A DNA stretch of 37,877 nt from SAR202 cluster bacterium bin22 (GCA_002238505.1 MPMM01000026.1:1-37877), one strand, 5' to 3'; shown: positions 1 through 7,979, counted from the first letter of the stretch. Numbers and translations: made by a program. The notes: generated by a model from the letters alone, not told the origin.

Positions 1-129
1 ACCTCGTCTTGAAGTGCCTCAATGGTCTCTGATCGGATCTTCAGAGTGGTTGGATGTTCCTGAATAACTGGCCTAATGACCCTGATTATTTTACGATTTT
101 CTGGTAGGTAGTCCCTGATTATTCACATA
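1..129 (-). other. Left-edge stretch with partial minus-strand open frame
   Basis: On the minus strand a frame is open from about 126 to the window edge. It reads basic and helical, with PENRKIIRVIRPVIQE followed by LKIRSETIEALQDE. The second block faintly recalls the central helix of histone-fold proteins, but no ATG, GTG or TTG follows the in-frame TGA near 127, and the rest lies outside the window. An 11-bp direct repeat, CCCTGATTATT, occurs at 80-90 and 113-123. I cannot say whether this is the 5' part of a gene, a relic or chance. Confidence 0.2.
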
Positions 130-375
130 TCAGCCGGGCCCATCCTCTCTGTCCCTCACCCAGCGCGAGTACCCTGCAAAGCAGTCCGGACAAAGGCGGA
201 CTGCGAAGGTAAGTCCGTCAACCCGGGACGGAATTGTAACTCTTTCCAGGTCCCCGGACTGCCTGGAGCAGGCGATGCTCTCGCACCGCTGCTGGCTCCT
301 GCGGCGCTGATTGTAGATCAGGCCGGAAACAATCAGGCCAACCCAGAAGAGAGCGGCTGCGATCAGATAGACCAT
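130..375 (-). CDS. Small membrane protein with C-terminal cysteine cluster
   Basis: An 81-residue protein of unknown function. Residues 1-22 (VYLIAAALFWVGLIVSGLIY) form one transmembrane helix followed by a positive RRR stretch, so the C-terminus is probably cytoplasmic. That part has two cysteine pairs, CESIAC and CPDC, spaced like a small zinc-binding domain. A purine-rich GGCGGGGGCAAG precedes the ATG. The gene is alone on its strand, downstream of a decayed transposase. No named family is recognised; existence is judged from the ordered helix-plus-zinc layout rather than homology. Confidence 0.5.
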   Translation of the reverse strand: MVYLIAAALFWVGLIVSGLIYNQRRRSQQRCESIACSRQSGDLERVTIPSRVDGLTFAVRLCPDCFAGYSRWVRDREDGPG

Positions 376-420
376 CTTGCCCCCGCCTTGCTGAGATTCT
401 TACATGATTCGCTAGTCGCG

Positions 421-957
421 ATTATACTTGGGGACAATAGGCAAGTCTGGCAATCTGGCTGGAAAGCCCTGTTTGGGGAGCTGTATGTCAGCAGTGAGGT
501 GGGTACAAGCCTTGCTTGCGTCAAGATTTGACCGAACGGGGCGGATAGGAAATGAAAGGCGGAAGGGAAGGCCTCGGTGGGGGCAGTGCCCCAGCTGATG
601 GACCCGCTGCCGGTTCTGCCCGACAGACCGATTCCCCCCTCCATCAAGGTCAGGTTGGCCACGGTGGCCGCCAAGTACAGCTGGAATTACGTCCTGGCTC
701 GCCTGAAATAGCGGGACCGGCGGATGCCCGACTGGATCAATCGGGCAAATCTGTGTTCCATCACCACTCGGCGCGCTCTATGTTCGTCGTACCAGGCGCT
801 CTGTCGCAAGGCCCGATCCTGTACACTTACAGGACTGGCCGCATTCTGATCGCGGTGGCGACGTCCTCGTCGCTGGGGCGGGCATGGACGGGGTGCTGGC
901 CCAGCCACTATCCGCGGCTGCCTCCCCTTTTGTGTTTGCCGAAAGCCAAAATAAACC
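421..957 (-). pseudogene. Decayed IS1182-like transposase, C-terminal part
   Basis: Minus-strand translation gives VVMEHRFARLIQSGIRRSRY, then an in-frame TAA at 687-689, then FQLYLAATVANLTLMEGG in the same frame. This matches the usual C-terminus of IS1182-type DDE transposases, in which a conserved VEH and ARY-GRAKT block is followed by a FQL-AAAVANLTL block. A cysteine pair (CKC) lies upstream in another frame, as in the zinc-ribbon part of that family. The premature stop, the frame changes and the missing N-terminal half show that it is dead. It abuts the start of the oxygenase-family gene. Confidence 0.6.
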
Positions 958-999
958 TTGAACAGCCATCTATTAGCATGTCCTTGGCGGGAAATGCAC

Positions 1000-2154
1000 A
1001 TGAACATTCCAACAGAGTACATTGTGGGTCACGAGAAGGCCCGCCTCGTTGACTCTGACCTGGCCGACAGATACGTCACCCATACCCTCATCGGCGACCC
1101 GGTTATGGACGCGGTCGTGGAGGAGCTTTCGCCCCTGCCCCAGGACCAGGTGCACGGCTTCATTCAGGCCGGAATGCACGGCGAGGACATGGCCCAGGCG
1201 CCCGCGCTCCTCCGGGCCTTCTTCGACACTCCTCCACCGGACCCGGCCTGGCTGGACCAGGACGCATTCCTCCCAGGCGTCTACGCCTTCCAGAGAAACT
1301 CCGTGCCCGTCCTCTCGGCCTTCGTCACCGGAACCCTCATTGACGGCTTCTCCACCCTTATCGCCAAGAGTTTTGTCCAGACGGGCCGCATCTTTGATAA
1401 TGGCGTCTGGAGACTCAAGCAGAACAATCGGCACCAGATGGAGATATTCTGGCCCGGTGGACTCATGCCCAACGGAGACGGTTGGAGGTTGTCGATTCGC
1501 ATCAGGTTTGTCCACGCCCAGGTGAGGAGACTTCTGGCCCAGACCGAGGAATGGGATCACGGCGCGTGGGGCGTGCCCATCAGCGCCGCCCACCTGGGAT
1601 ACGCCGTCTCCTGCTTTGCTGCCCGGACCATCAAGCATTCCGAGGCCCTGGGGGCCCAATACACCCCTGAGGAGCGCGCCGGCTTTCACGCTGTCTGGCG
1701 GTATGCCGGGTATCTCATGGGAATTCCCGAGTCCATCCTGTTCGCGGACGAAGACGAGGCTCTTCACCTTTACCGGATTGGTTCCCTGTGTGAACCGCCA
1801 CCTTCGCAGGAATCAATAATTATGACCAACGCCCTTATCAACTCCGCGCCCCTGGTTGCCGGCATTGGTGACCGGGAACAGCGGGAGAAGCTGGTAAACA
1901 ACGTCATCTATCCGGTGTCCCGCGCCCTCATCGGGAATGACCTCGCGGACGAGCTAATGTTCCCGTCAAGCCGGCTGCCCTTTGCCCTGGCAATGTACCG
2001 CCTGGACCAGCGCCTCCAGCGCTTCAGGACAATCCTCAAGAGGCAAGGCCACCAGAGTTTCGCCACCCTTCTGGAAGCCTCGGCGTACGACGATGCCGGC
2101 CTGTCGCACTACCTCCCCGATCATGCCCACGCGGAACGCTCACGAAGGTGGTAG
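1000..2154 (+). CDS. MpaB / rubber-oxygenase family protein (DUF2236)
   Basis: A 384-residue protein that looks like the b-type-haem oxygenase-like family of latex-clearing protein Lcp and fungal MpaB (PF09995). Family hallmarks visible are an N-terminal region entering GRIFDNGVWRL, the conserved RFVHAQVRRLL block near residue 169 with its histidine, WGVPISAAHLGY, and the late WRYAGYLMGIPE block. It is all-helical without a signal peptide. Lcp cleaves polyisoprene and MpaB works on terpenoid side chains; the substrate here is unknown. An ATG at 1000 is preferred over ATG 994 and the upstream TTG 958 because of GGCGGGA about 8 bases before it. It is monocistronic. Confidence 0.7.
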   Translation: MNIPTEYIVGHEKARLVDSDLADRYVTHTLIGDPVMDAVVEELSPLPQDQVHGFIQAGMHGEDMAQAPALLRAFFDTPPPDPAWLDQDAFLPGVYAFQRNSVPVLSAFVTGTLIDGFSTLIAKSFVQTGRIFDNGVWRLKQNNRHQMEIFWPGGLMPNGDGWRLSIRIRFVHAQVRRLLAQTEEWDHGAWGVPISAAHLGYAVSCFAARTIKHSEALGAQYTPEERAGFHAVWRYAGYLMGIPESILFADEDEALHLYRIGSLCEPPPSQESIIMTNALINSAPLVAGIGDREQREKLVNNVIYPVSRALIGNDLADELMFPSSRLPFALAMYRLDQRLQRFRTILKRQGHQSFATLLEASAYDDAGLSHYLPDHAHAERSRRW

Positions 2155-2309
2155 TAATGCGTTGCCTTATCCTTACCGGTTCAGTTGCCGGACCCATACC
2201 GTGACAGCGCCTGGCCACCCGGGAAGACGCTGTTCCCCAGGGCCAGGAGACCGTCGGACTCCTCGGGCCTGATTCCTCATTGCCCTGGGAGGCTGACCCG
2301 TGCAAGCAG

Positions 2310-2440
2310 GCCCTCTGGAAAGCCGGTCACCAGGCCAGGCTCCAGGGTCTCTCCCTTCGTGGCATCGCCAGGGACCAGAGTATTTCCCGAAACATGGTCA
2401 GGAAGAACGGGGACCTGCCGACTCCAGCCGTCAATCGGAC
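2310..2440 (+). pseudogene. IS21-like transposase N-terminal HTH relic
   Basis: One plus-strand frame contains QGLSLRGIARDQSISRNMVR followed by KNGDLPTP. This is the usual N-terminal helix-turn-helix of IstA-type transposases (GLS-R-IAR-LGISRNTVRKYL). Nothing downstream resembles the DDE core and no IstB ATPase is present, so only the DNA-binding start of a former insertion sequence remains. The rest of 2155-2577 shows no convincing gene. Confidence 0.5.
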
Positions 2441-2577
2441 TGCGAGACGGGCCGCTTATCCAAACACTCAAGACACGTCTAGTGGACGTATTCGCTGAGC
2501 GCTTAACCAGATATCTTCGCGGGACATAGACACAATTCTTGGCATAGCCCTATGCTGTGATTTAGTCGGATAGCGGT

Positions 2578-3150
2578 CTAAAGACGTGCGGCGACCTCCG
2601 GCCTTGCCCGGACCGCGGGGGGGATATCATTGGGAATGGTGGCGTACCGGCCAAATGCTCTTACGAATTCCTCGCAATATTGGAAAAAGTCTGCCAATGT
2701 ATCCACCCCCAGGGGTTGGGGTATCCCTGGACGATCTCCATGTCGCGTTAGGCCTAGCCGGTACTCCCTTTTCCAATCTTCAAAGGGTCTCCGTATTCCT
2801 GTTGGATTAGTCAGGCCCCAGTACACGGCCACTGTGGCGGCCATGGCCCGCTTCTCCATGGCCAGGGGGGAATTATAGTCTTCCCATGGGATTTCCTCGC
2901 CAGAAGCAGGTATGTGGAGGCTATTGGCCAGTTCTCTCCAGGGCAGAATCCCGGACCCGGCCAGGGAGCCAGCACCGGATGGCGACAGCTTCTCAAACAG
3001 GAGTGCGGTGGACGTCGCAGTCCACGGATTGTCCTCGAAGGTCATGACAATCAACTTGACGGCGCTCTCGGGCCGCCCTGCGCCAAGGCCGACCATCAGC
3101 ATGAGCCCCAACTCAACATATCCGGCAGCCAGGTGGGCGTCGACGTACAT
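2578..3150 (-). CDS. Hypothetical protein
   Basis: A 190-residue protein of no recognised family. The ORF is open upstream to 3231, but the first 27 codons are rich in Arg and Trp and look non-coding, so the ATG at 3150 (MYVDAHLAAGYVELGL) is proposed. The sequence is mixed helical and acidic with no signal peptide: an N-terminal hydrophobic stretch LGLMLMVGLGAGRPE, then EEIPWEDYNSPLAMEKRAMA and a C-terminal LADFFQYCEEFVRAFGRYA helix. The even composition and length argue for a real gene. No ribosome-binding site closer than about 13 bases is seen. Confidence 0.4.
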   Translation of the reverse strand: MYVDAHLAAGYVELGLMLMVGLGAGRPESAVKLIVMTFEDNPWTATSTALLFEKLSPSGAGSLAGSGILPWRELANSLHIPASGEEIPWEDYNSPLAMEKRAMAATVAVYWGLTNPTGIRRPFEDWKREYRLGLTRHGDRPGIPQPLGVDTLADFFQYCEEFVRAFGRYATIPNDIPPAVRARPEVAARL

Positions 3151-3231
3151 CTTTCTTGACAGACCTCTTTGACGGGGCCACCCTGCACGTCTTAGATGGA
3201 TGAGGACGAACCACTCCAGCATTCTACACAT

Positions 3232-3663
3232 AAGTTTCGGCGTCCCATATCGTCTCGACAGAATCGTCCGTGTCTATTGCCTGGTGTGCAGATGGAGAGA
3301 AGCAACAGGTCTGAGGGGATGAGGCCGCACCCTTCGCTGAGGTGGTACAGAGCCAGGCCAGCCGGCAGGTCGGGGCGAGGAAAGAAAGGTTAAGGATGGA
3401 AGGTACAAGGCCGACCTCCAGTGCGTTTCCAGACGAAGAGGCAAGGACCTCGCTGAGACCGTCGCAGGGTGACTGGCGGAGGCGTAACGAACAGAGTTTA
3501 GCACATTGATTCCGAGATTTAACATTGTGAGAACATTCCGCTGCTCGGTACCTGACTTTGACTCGGGCTGAATCCGTTACCAGTTTGGAATAACCCCGCG
3601 AGAATCGCCGCCAGATAGAGTAAGCGCCCAGTCAAGCGGCTCTCCGTCAAGTGCGTTGCTCCC
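3232..3663. other. Intergenic, no gene supported
   Basis: Short frames on both strands have biased Arg/Pro/Ser composition and no family resemblance. I see no insertion-sequence motif, tRNA or strong hairpin here. Confidence 0.5.
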
Positions 3664-5115
3664 TTATTTCCCTGCCGGCAGGTCAAACAGGGACTCGTGC
3701 CAGTTCCAGACCGTGAAGTCTTCAAAATGGGTACTTCCACCCAGACCATAATGGAAACCGTGCCCTTCGTAATCGTCAACAACAAGGCCGACCCAGTTCG
3801 GAGGGGGAATGCCGTCCTGGGCGAGGTTGAATATACCCATCTTGCGGTCGTTGATGTAGAGCCATACTTCCTCGTCCAGCAGCACTGCCCGGACGCGATT
3901 CTTCTCTCCTTTTTCCAGGTTCAAGCCGGGTGCATCCTCTCCCCTGCTGCCTTGCAACTCCGCGTTTGGACCAGTCGAGCGCCAGTGGTGAAAGGTGCCG
4001 CCAAAGAAGCTGTTAACCTCGATAAAATGAAACGCCCCGTGCTTGCTGGTGTCGAGCCAGAGACCAAAGGTATAGTGAGACTCCTCTGGTCTAAACGGAA
4101 CCTCGAACGTGAACTCAATCATAACGTCGCCGTCTATGTCGGTGCCTTCTGAGAGCTCGTACTTCCCGTCTTCAGAGTCGTGCCTTATGCTCCCCCGTAC
4201 CGGGCCAAATATGGGCACGGAGGTGTGCGGGGTGCGGGTGGGCAACGCCGCATGGACCGGGTCCACTTCGGGAAAGTCCTTCTGCATGGAGTCGTGCCAG
4301 CGCCAGACTCGGGCGTACTTTAGCGGCGTCTCCCCTTCACTGGTGTCATCAACTATAAACCTCGCCTCGTCTCCACCGGTGTCCAGGTCCACAGGGAAAG
4401 ACCCCGCGAGAACGCCGTTCACGTAGACATACGCGCCGTCCCTAACGAGGGCAACCTGGAGCAGGTTCTCCCCTCCCGGGGTGATGTCAATAGCTGGCAT
4501 GAACTCCTGCGTGCTACCTATGAATTCGTCCTCGCCCAACCTTGCATATTTTTCCCAGTTCAGGCTACTCCTGATGGTCGTACTGTAGAAATGATTCCGC
4601 TCCCCCCGTCTGAACAGGAAGCCGTGCTCCCAGGTCAGGTACGGGTCTGAATAGGGATTCAGGAAGACGGCCTCTATGAGGATGTCCCCTGGCGCTTCCC
4701 CGGCGCTGATATGTTCAAGGAACCCGTCCCCGGACTGGTGGGTAATTCTGGTATTGTTTGCCCCAAAGATAAGAAGCGACCGGTCATAGCCAGTAGTAGG
4801 CGTCGGGGAAGGCACGGGCGTAGCCGTGGGTTCTGAGGTGGGCGTGGGTGTTGGGGTAGGGCTAGGCGTGGCCGTAGCCGTGGGCGTGGGCTGAGGGGTG
4901 GGATATGGCGTGTGTGTGGGCCTGGGCGTGGCCGTGGGGTAGGGTGTATATGTAGGGTATGGGGTTGGGGTGGGTGCAGGCGTCTCCGTGGGGATTGCCG
5001 CGAGCTCGGCTTTCACCTGGGCCGCAACCGTGGCGGGAATGTCCAGGGTCGGTTCAGGCTGGGAGCAGGCGAGGGGAAAAGCTGAGACGATAAAAAGCAA
5101 CAAAAGACCGCGCAA
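3664..5115 (-). CDS. Lipoprotein with Pro/Thr linker and two jelly-roll-like domains
   Basis: A 483-residue exported lipoprotein. The leader [14 protein letters not shown] puts the lipidated cysteine at residue 17. It is followed by the tag [14 protein letters not shown], a Pro/Thr-rich spacer (about residues 42-108, with YPTYTPYPT repeats) and two similar extracellular domains of about 170 residues. Each domain contains VYVNG or LYINDRK strands and ends in W-W-HDS/HES (VWRWHDS, VWNWHES). They read like concanavalin-type (LamG/GH-like) beta-sandwiches, perhaps binding glycans, although no catalytic motif is visible. The start is TTG, fixed by AAGGAGGT six bases upstream. The pseudoprotease lipoprotein lies 60 bases upstream on the same strand, so the two are probably co-transcribed. 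Confidence 0.75.
   Translation of the reverse strand: MRGLLLLFIVSAFPLACSQPEPTLDIPATVAAQVKAELAAIPTETPAPTPTPYPTYTPYPTATPRPTHTPYPTPQPTPTATATPSPTPTPTPTSEPTATPVPSPTPTTGYDRSLLIFGANNTRITHQSGDGFLEHISAGEAPGDILIEAVFLNPYSDPYLTWEHGFLFRRGERNHFYSTTIRSSLNWEKYARLGEDEFIGSTQEFMPAIDITPGGENLLQVALVRDGAYVYVNGVLAGSFPVDLDTGGDEARFIVDDTSEGETPLKYARVWRWHDSMQKDFPEVDPVHAALPTRTPHTSVPIFGPVRGSIRHDSEDGKYELSEGTDIDGDVMIEFTFEVPFRPEESHYTFGLWLDTSKHGAFHFIEVNSFFGGTFHHWRSTGPNAELQGSRGEDAPGLNLEKGEKNRVRAVLLDEEVWLYINDRKMGIFNLAQDGIPPPNWVGLVVDDYEGHGFHYGLGGSTHFEDFTVWNWHESLFDLPAGK
4987..5046 (-). repeat. Copy 1 of a repeated '[14 protein letters not shown]' coding tag
   Basis: This stretch encodes the conserved tag just after the lipidated cysteine of the 483-aa lipoprotein. 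Nearly the same DNA is found at about 6107-6160, where it encodes [18 protein letters not shown]. The two copies differ at only a few positions, including the shared run CTGGGCCGCAACCGTGGCGG. Confidence 0.7.
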
Positions 5116-5175
5116 ATTGGGACCTCCTTGCAGGTTGGGTGGGCCACAACATAACCGCCTCTACGAGGACGGAAC

Positions 5176-6057
5176 CTAAGGTATTGCTCGGCCGCACATG
5201 GCGGGCATCTCTTCCCTGATCCGGTTGATGAGTATGGCCTGGTCCTCAACCCGGTTTGCCGGGCCTCCCCGGATCATGCCTACCACCTCTCCATACTGGT
5301 CTATGACCGGGTGCCCACCTGTATCGGCAGTGCGGAAGTTTCCGCGCAAAGTGATGTAAGTGTCCCCGATTGCGTCCACCACGGTATCGGCAGGCAACTG
5401 GTCATCGGAAAAGCCCAGGACATAGACGGTGTCGTGGACCCTTAAACCGTCTGAGTCGCCGATACGAAGGACCCTGGCCTCGAACGTCTCAATCGGAAGT
5501 ACCGGCTGCACCCAGACGCAGGCAACGTCGTATTCCTCGCTCACGCCCAGGACCACGCCATCATTCGCCCATTCGCTCACGTCCTCAACATATACGCCCT
5601 GGTGTTCCCCTACCGTCTCCCTGCTGGTGATGACCACCACCGGAAGGGCCAACCCGTAAAGCTCGGTGAAGAACCCCACCCCGGATTCGGTCGTCCCCTG
5701 CGGGAGTATCTTCAGAATGCTGTCTATGGACTGCGCCACTCTCTGATAGGGCAGGGGAGTCTGGGTGGGCACCATCCTCGGTGGGAAGGTGGGAGGTGGA
5801 TAGGGCGTGTATGTCGGCAGCGGTACCTGCGCCTGCGCGGTCGGGTAGGGCGTGTAAGTTGGGTAAGGCGTGTAGGTGGGCGCGGCCGTCGCCGTGGGAA
5901 GGGGGGTAGGGAACGTGATGGGGGTTGGCGTTGGTAGCGGCGTCGGAAACACTATCGGCGTAGGCGTAGGCGCGGGTTCGAGCGTGGGCGCTGTGGCGCT
6001 CGGGAAGCATCCGAGGATAGCGACAACAAATACGGCCAGAGATGCAAGAAGCTTCAT
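5176..6057 (-). CDS. Lipoprotein with trypsin-fold domain lacking catalytic residues
   Basis: A 293-residue lipoprotein (lipobox AILGC, Cys17) with a Pro/Thr linker at residues 20-105 and a C-terminal domain like HtrA/S1C serine proteases. VVITSRETV (141-149) sits where active members have a VTNAHVV-type histidine strand. YDVACVWV (176-183) supplies the Asp position, IGDSDGLRVHDTVYVLGF is the typical beta-barrel strand, and TADTGGHPVID (243-253) replaces GNSGGPLID. The His is therefore absent and the Ser is Thr246, so proteolysis is unlikely; a binding or sensing role outside the membrane is inferred. AGGAG precedes the ATG by five bases. It lies upstream of the jelly-roll lipoprotein in one operon. 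Confidence 0.75.
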   Translation of the reverse strand: MKLLASLAVFVVAILGCFPSATAPTLEPAPTPTPIVFPTPLPTPTPITFPTPLPTATAAPTYTPYPTYTPYPTAQAQVPLPTYTPYPPPTFPPRMVPTQTPLPYQRVAQSIDSILKILPQGTTESGVGFFTELYGLALPVVVITSRETVGEHQGVYVEDVSEWANDGVVLGVSEEYDVACVWVQPVLPIETFEARVLRIGDSDGLRVHDTVYVLGFSDDQLPADTVVDAIGDTYITLRGNFRTADTGGHPVIDQYGEVVGMIRGGPANRVEDQAILINRIREEMPAMCGRAIP

Positions 6058-6064
6058 ATGACTC

Positions 6065-6286
6065 CTAAATCATGATCAGGGGTTCCAGGGAGGCCGCCAC
6101 GATGGGGACTACCGCAAGTTCGGCTTTGACCTGGGCCGCAACCGTGGCGGGGATGTCCGGCGCGGAAGCCGGCTCGCGTAAGCGAGCCACACGGGGGATT
6201 ATCGCCGCGATGAATTTAGTCAAGAAGGGTAATCGCCTACTCACTTGTTTCTCCCTTAGAATGCGCCGTACCTTTGCTTCGGCCAA
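6065..6286 (-). pseudogene. Remnant of a tagged lipoprotein gene
   Basis: The 73-codon frame has no signal peptide, but its C-terminal half carries [18 protein letters not shown], the tag that follows the lipidation site of the 483-aa lipoprotein (DNA copy at about 6107-6160). The Pro/Thr linker and any domain are missing. The 5' part overlaps the end of the upstream membrane gene by 50 bases. This is best read as a truncated duplicate of a lipoprotein N-terminus; a real short protein cannot be excluded. Confidence 0.4.
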
Positions 6287-6866
6287 TGAAGGATGAGACC
6301 AGGGCGGGGATTAGGGCAACCGCAGACGGGAAAAGGGCCACCATTGCCGCGAACTGCACCCACTTTATCGGGTCCAGGTTTGAGCAGGTGTTCCCCATGA
6401 CGGCGATGCAGACGTCCGCCGAAAGGAGATATGCCCACACCAGGAGCCCCTGCCCGACAAATACGGCCAGGGCAACGACGACCCCCATGATTACGCCCTT
6501 CCCGGGCGTGAGCCTCTGCCCGAAGAAATAGCCAAAGAAGACGCTCGACGCTATGGCGACCAGGGCCAACATCAGGAAGAATCCGCCTACCGAATCACTG
6601 CCCGCGCCGGCGTGGACGGCCAGGAGCATTCCGGCCAGGGTCGAAGCCGCGACCAGGGACCAGACATCGATGCTGAGGCGGGAACCCACCACCAGCAGCG
6701 CGGCGCCGGTTGCGAGGACAAGAGCGCCTGCGAGTACGGCGGCGGCGAAGGGCGCCCATTCCGAGACTTCGCCCTGGGCAGTGTCTGTGCAGTTGCCAGT
6801 CAGAAGCGCCGCCGCAAGGACCGGAAAAACCACGATGCGGAGGGGACGAATTCCTGAAGGATTCAT
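6237..6866 (-). CDS. Multi-pass membrane protein
   Basis: A 209-residue integral membrane protein of no recognised family, with about six hydrophobic segments: an N-terminal LRIVVFPVLAAALLTGNC helix, WAPFAAAVLAGALVLATGAA, VAASTLAGMLLAVHAGAG, FFLMLALVAIASSVFFGYFF, GVIMGVVVALAVFVGQGLLV and a C-terminal MVALFPSAVALIPALV. The ORF is open upstream to 6938, but the ATG at 6866 (MNPSGIRPLRI) is chosen because the extra residues look random and run into the tRNA-like sequence. The cysteine in LLTGNC might be a lipidation site. It resembles the other small membrane proteins in this block only in style. Confidence 0.6.
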   Translation of the reverse strand: MNPSGIRPLRIVVFPVLAAALLTGNCTDTAQGEVSEWAPFAAAVLAGALVLATGAALLVVGSRLSIDVWSLVAASTLAGMLLAVHAGAGSDSVGGFFLMLALVAIASSVFFGYFFGQRLTPGKGVIMGVVVALAVFVGQGLLVWAYLLSADVCIAVMGNTCSNLDPIKWVQFAAMVALFPSAVALIPALVSSFIGRSKGTAHSKGETSE

Positions 6867-6911
6867 AGCTCGCCTACTTCCGGAGACCGGATGGGTGTAT
6901 GCATAGGTGAA

Positions 6912-6986
6912 GCCCCTTTGGCTCAATGGATAGAACACTCCCGCCGCAGGGCAGATGTTGAGGGTTCAAGTCTCCCAGGGGCGCCA
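6912..6986 (+). tRNA. Degenerate tRNA-like sequence (Arg-type D-loop), probably a tRNA relic
   Basis: Seventy-five bases with tRNA layout. GCCCCTT can pair with AGGGGC, the D-arm region reads GCTCAATGGATAGAAC, the T-loop is GTTCAAGTC and a genomic CCA ends it at 6986. AATGGATAGA in the D-loop is typical of tRNA-Arg. The fold is damaged: mismatches are present in the D, anticodon and T stems, the base before the anticodon is not T, and one base is missing on the acceptor/T side. It is probably not functional, although a tRNA covariance model is needed to judge. Such sequences often mark integration points. Confidence 0.5.
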
Positions 6987-7107
6987 CCAGAGGAGTCCAG
7001 GACAGACGACAGGTTAAACACCCAACTGCCAGGAGAGTGTAATCATTATCATCGCCCACCCCGGTATCGGGCCCCTGTTATGGATATATTGATCAAGGTG
7101 CCAACCG

Positions 7108-7308
7108 CTAGCGGTATGTTCCGGCCAGGACCATGAGCGCCACCCCACACAGAACCAGCGAAATGGAGGCAAGGGGCACGAAGGGTCCAGCGCCTATCCC
7201 CTCCCTCCGGATGCGGCCGAAAGCCCTGGCAGCCAGGGCCCCAAAGCCACCGGCAAGCACCATCGGAGTTATGGGAACCCAGAGGTCAAGGATTGCGCCC
7301 ACCGGCAC
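7108..7308 (-). CDS. Small membrane protein, two to three helices
   Basis: A 66-residue protein with hydrophobic segments ILDLWVPITPMVLAGGFGAL and FVPLASISLVLCGVALMVL separated by a basic loop RAFGRIRREG. No family is recognised. The start is GTG 7308, inside the end of the preceding gene (23-base overlap), which suggests translational coupling and a shared operon. Its role is presumably with the 114-aa membrane partner; nothing more can be said. Confidence 0.5.
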   Translation of the reverse strand: MPVGAILDLWVPITPMVLAGGFGALAARAFGRIRREGIGAGPFVPLASISLVLCGVALMVLAGTYR

Positions 7309-7630
7309 TCCCGTCGTCGTCTAATCCTTCTCTCATCCGGTTCACCAGGGCACAGAGTCCCCACGTCGCCGGAATCACGCAGAGTATCACCAGGAGGTGC
7401 ATCCGGAAAGCGCCCGTCGTCATGTCCTCGGAACCGGTGTTCACCCAGGAGATTATCGCCACTACGAAGGTGGGAACGGCGGTGACCGGACCCAGGCCAA
7501 CGCCCAGGAGCAGCCCGTGCCAGATGCGGAGGTTGGACATAAACACGGCGCAGACACCGCCGGAGATGGGCCCAAGGAAAAACGGCAGATAATAGAATGC
7601 TTCTACAGGCAGCAGAAATTCGTTACCCAT
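7286..7630 (-). CDS. Small membrane protein, about four helices
   Basis: A 114-residue protein. It starts MGNEFLLPVEAFYYLPFFLG and has helices around FFLGPISGGVCAVF, LLLGVGLGPVTAVPTFVVAI and HLLVILCVIPATWGLCALV, ending with a charged tail REGLDDDGSAGG. AAAGGTGAAGT directly precedes the ATG. It overlaps the 66-aa membrane gene and lies 22 bases after the STAS gene on the same strand, so STAS, 114-aa and 66-aa genes probably form one transcription unit. The YLPFFLGP start loosely recalls the small membrane paralogues at 8.5 and 20.6-21.3 kb, but the similarity is too weak to claim homology. Confidence 0.6.
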   Translation of the reverse strand: MGNEFLLPVEAFYYLPFFLGPISGGVCAVFMSNLRIWHGLLLGVGLGPVTAVPTFVVAIISWVNTGSEDMTTGAFRMHLLVILCVIPATWGLCALVNRMREGLDDDGSAGGRNP

Positions 7631-7652
7631 ACTTCACCTTTCCTACCGGGGA

Positions 7653-7979
7653 TTAGATGCCGGTTCCCGCAAAGGCATCCTCCCGGGATTCAAACAGGGG
7701 CAGGATGCGGTCAAATCCGCTCATTGAGAAGACCCCCTGGACTTCGGGCCTGAGGCAACAGAGACGGACTCCCTGACTCCTCGACTTGGCAATCTGGAGC
7801 AGGGCCCGCAGGCCCGCACTGCTCACATAGGCAACGGCGCCAAGATCGAGAACCACAGCCTGGGGATCTTCTCCCACCTCGGTGAGCACCGCGTTCTTGA
7901 ACCCCTCGGCGGTGGCGCTGTCGATCCTCCCCACAACGACGATAAGCAATCCTGCTTCGGTCTGCCGGGTCTGCAACAT
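7653..7979 (-). CDS. STAS-domain protein (anti-sigma factor antagonist-like)
   Basis: A 108-residue single-domain protein of the SpoIIAA/anti-anti-sigma fold. After MLQTRQTEAGLLIVVVGRID comes the core VVLDLGAVAYVSSAGLRALL, where the SSAGL serine is the usual phosphorylation site of the family, followed by the last strand and helix of the fold. The ORF is open upstream to 8438, but ATG 7979 has AGGAGAGG six bases before it and begins exactly at the domain. No cognate kinase or sigma factor is nearby. It is followed by two small membrane proteins, so a membrane-associated partner-switching role is conceivable but unproven. Confidence 0.8.
   Translation of the reverse strand: MLQTRQTEAGLLIVVVGRIDSATAEGFKNAVLTEVGEDPQAVVLDLGAVAYVSSAGLRALLQIAKSRSQGVRLCCLRPEVQGVFSMSGFDRILPLFESREDAFAGTGI

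Noticed and set aside
552-1052. 166-aa plus-strand frame before the oxygenase gene
   Set aside because: Composition is random-like and the opposite strand carries recognisable transposase remnants, so the frame is an antisense shadow.
973-1767. 264-aa minus-strand frame opposite the oxygenase-family gene
   Set aside because: It is an antisense frame kept open by GC-rich codon bias; the plus-strand product has family motifs.
6891-7136. 81-aa plus-strand frame containing PLAQWIEH
   Set aside because: PLAQWIE-type peptides are the typical false translation of a tRNA gene; the underlying sequence is the tRNA-like element at 6912-6986.
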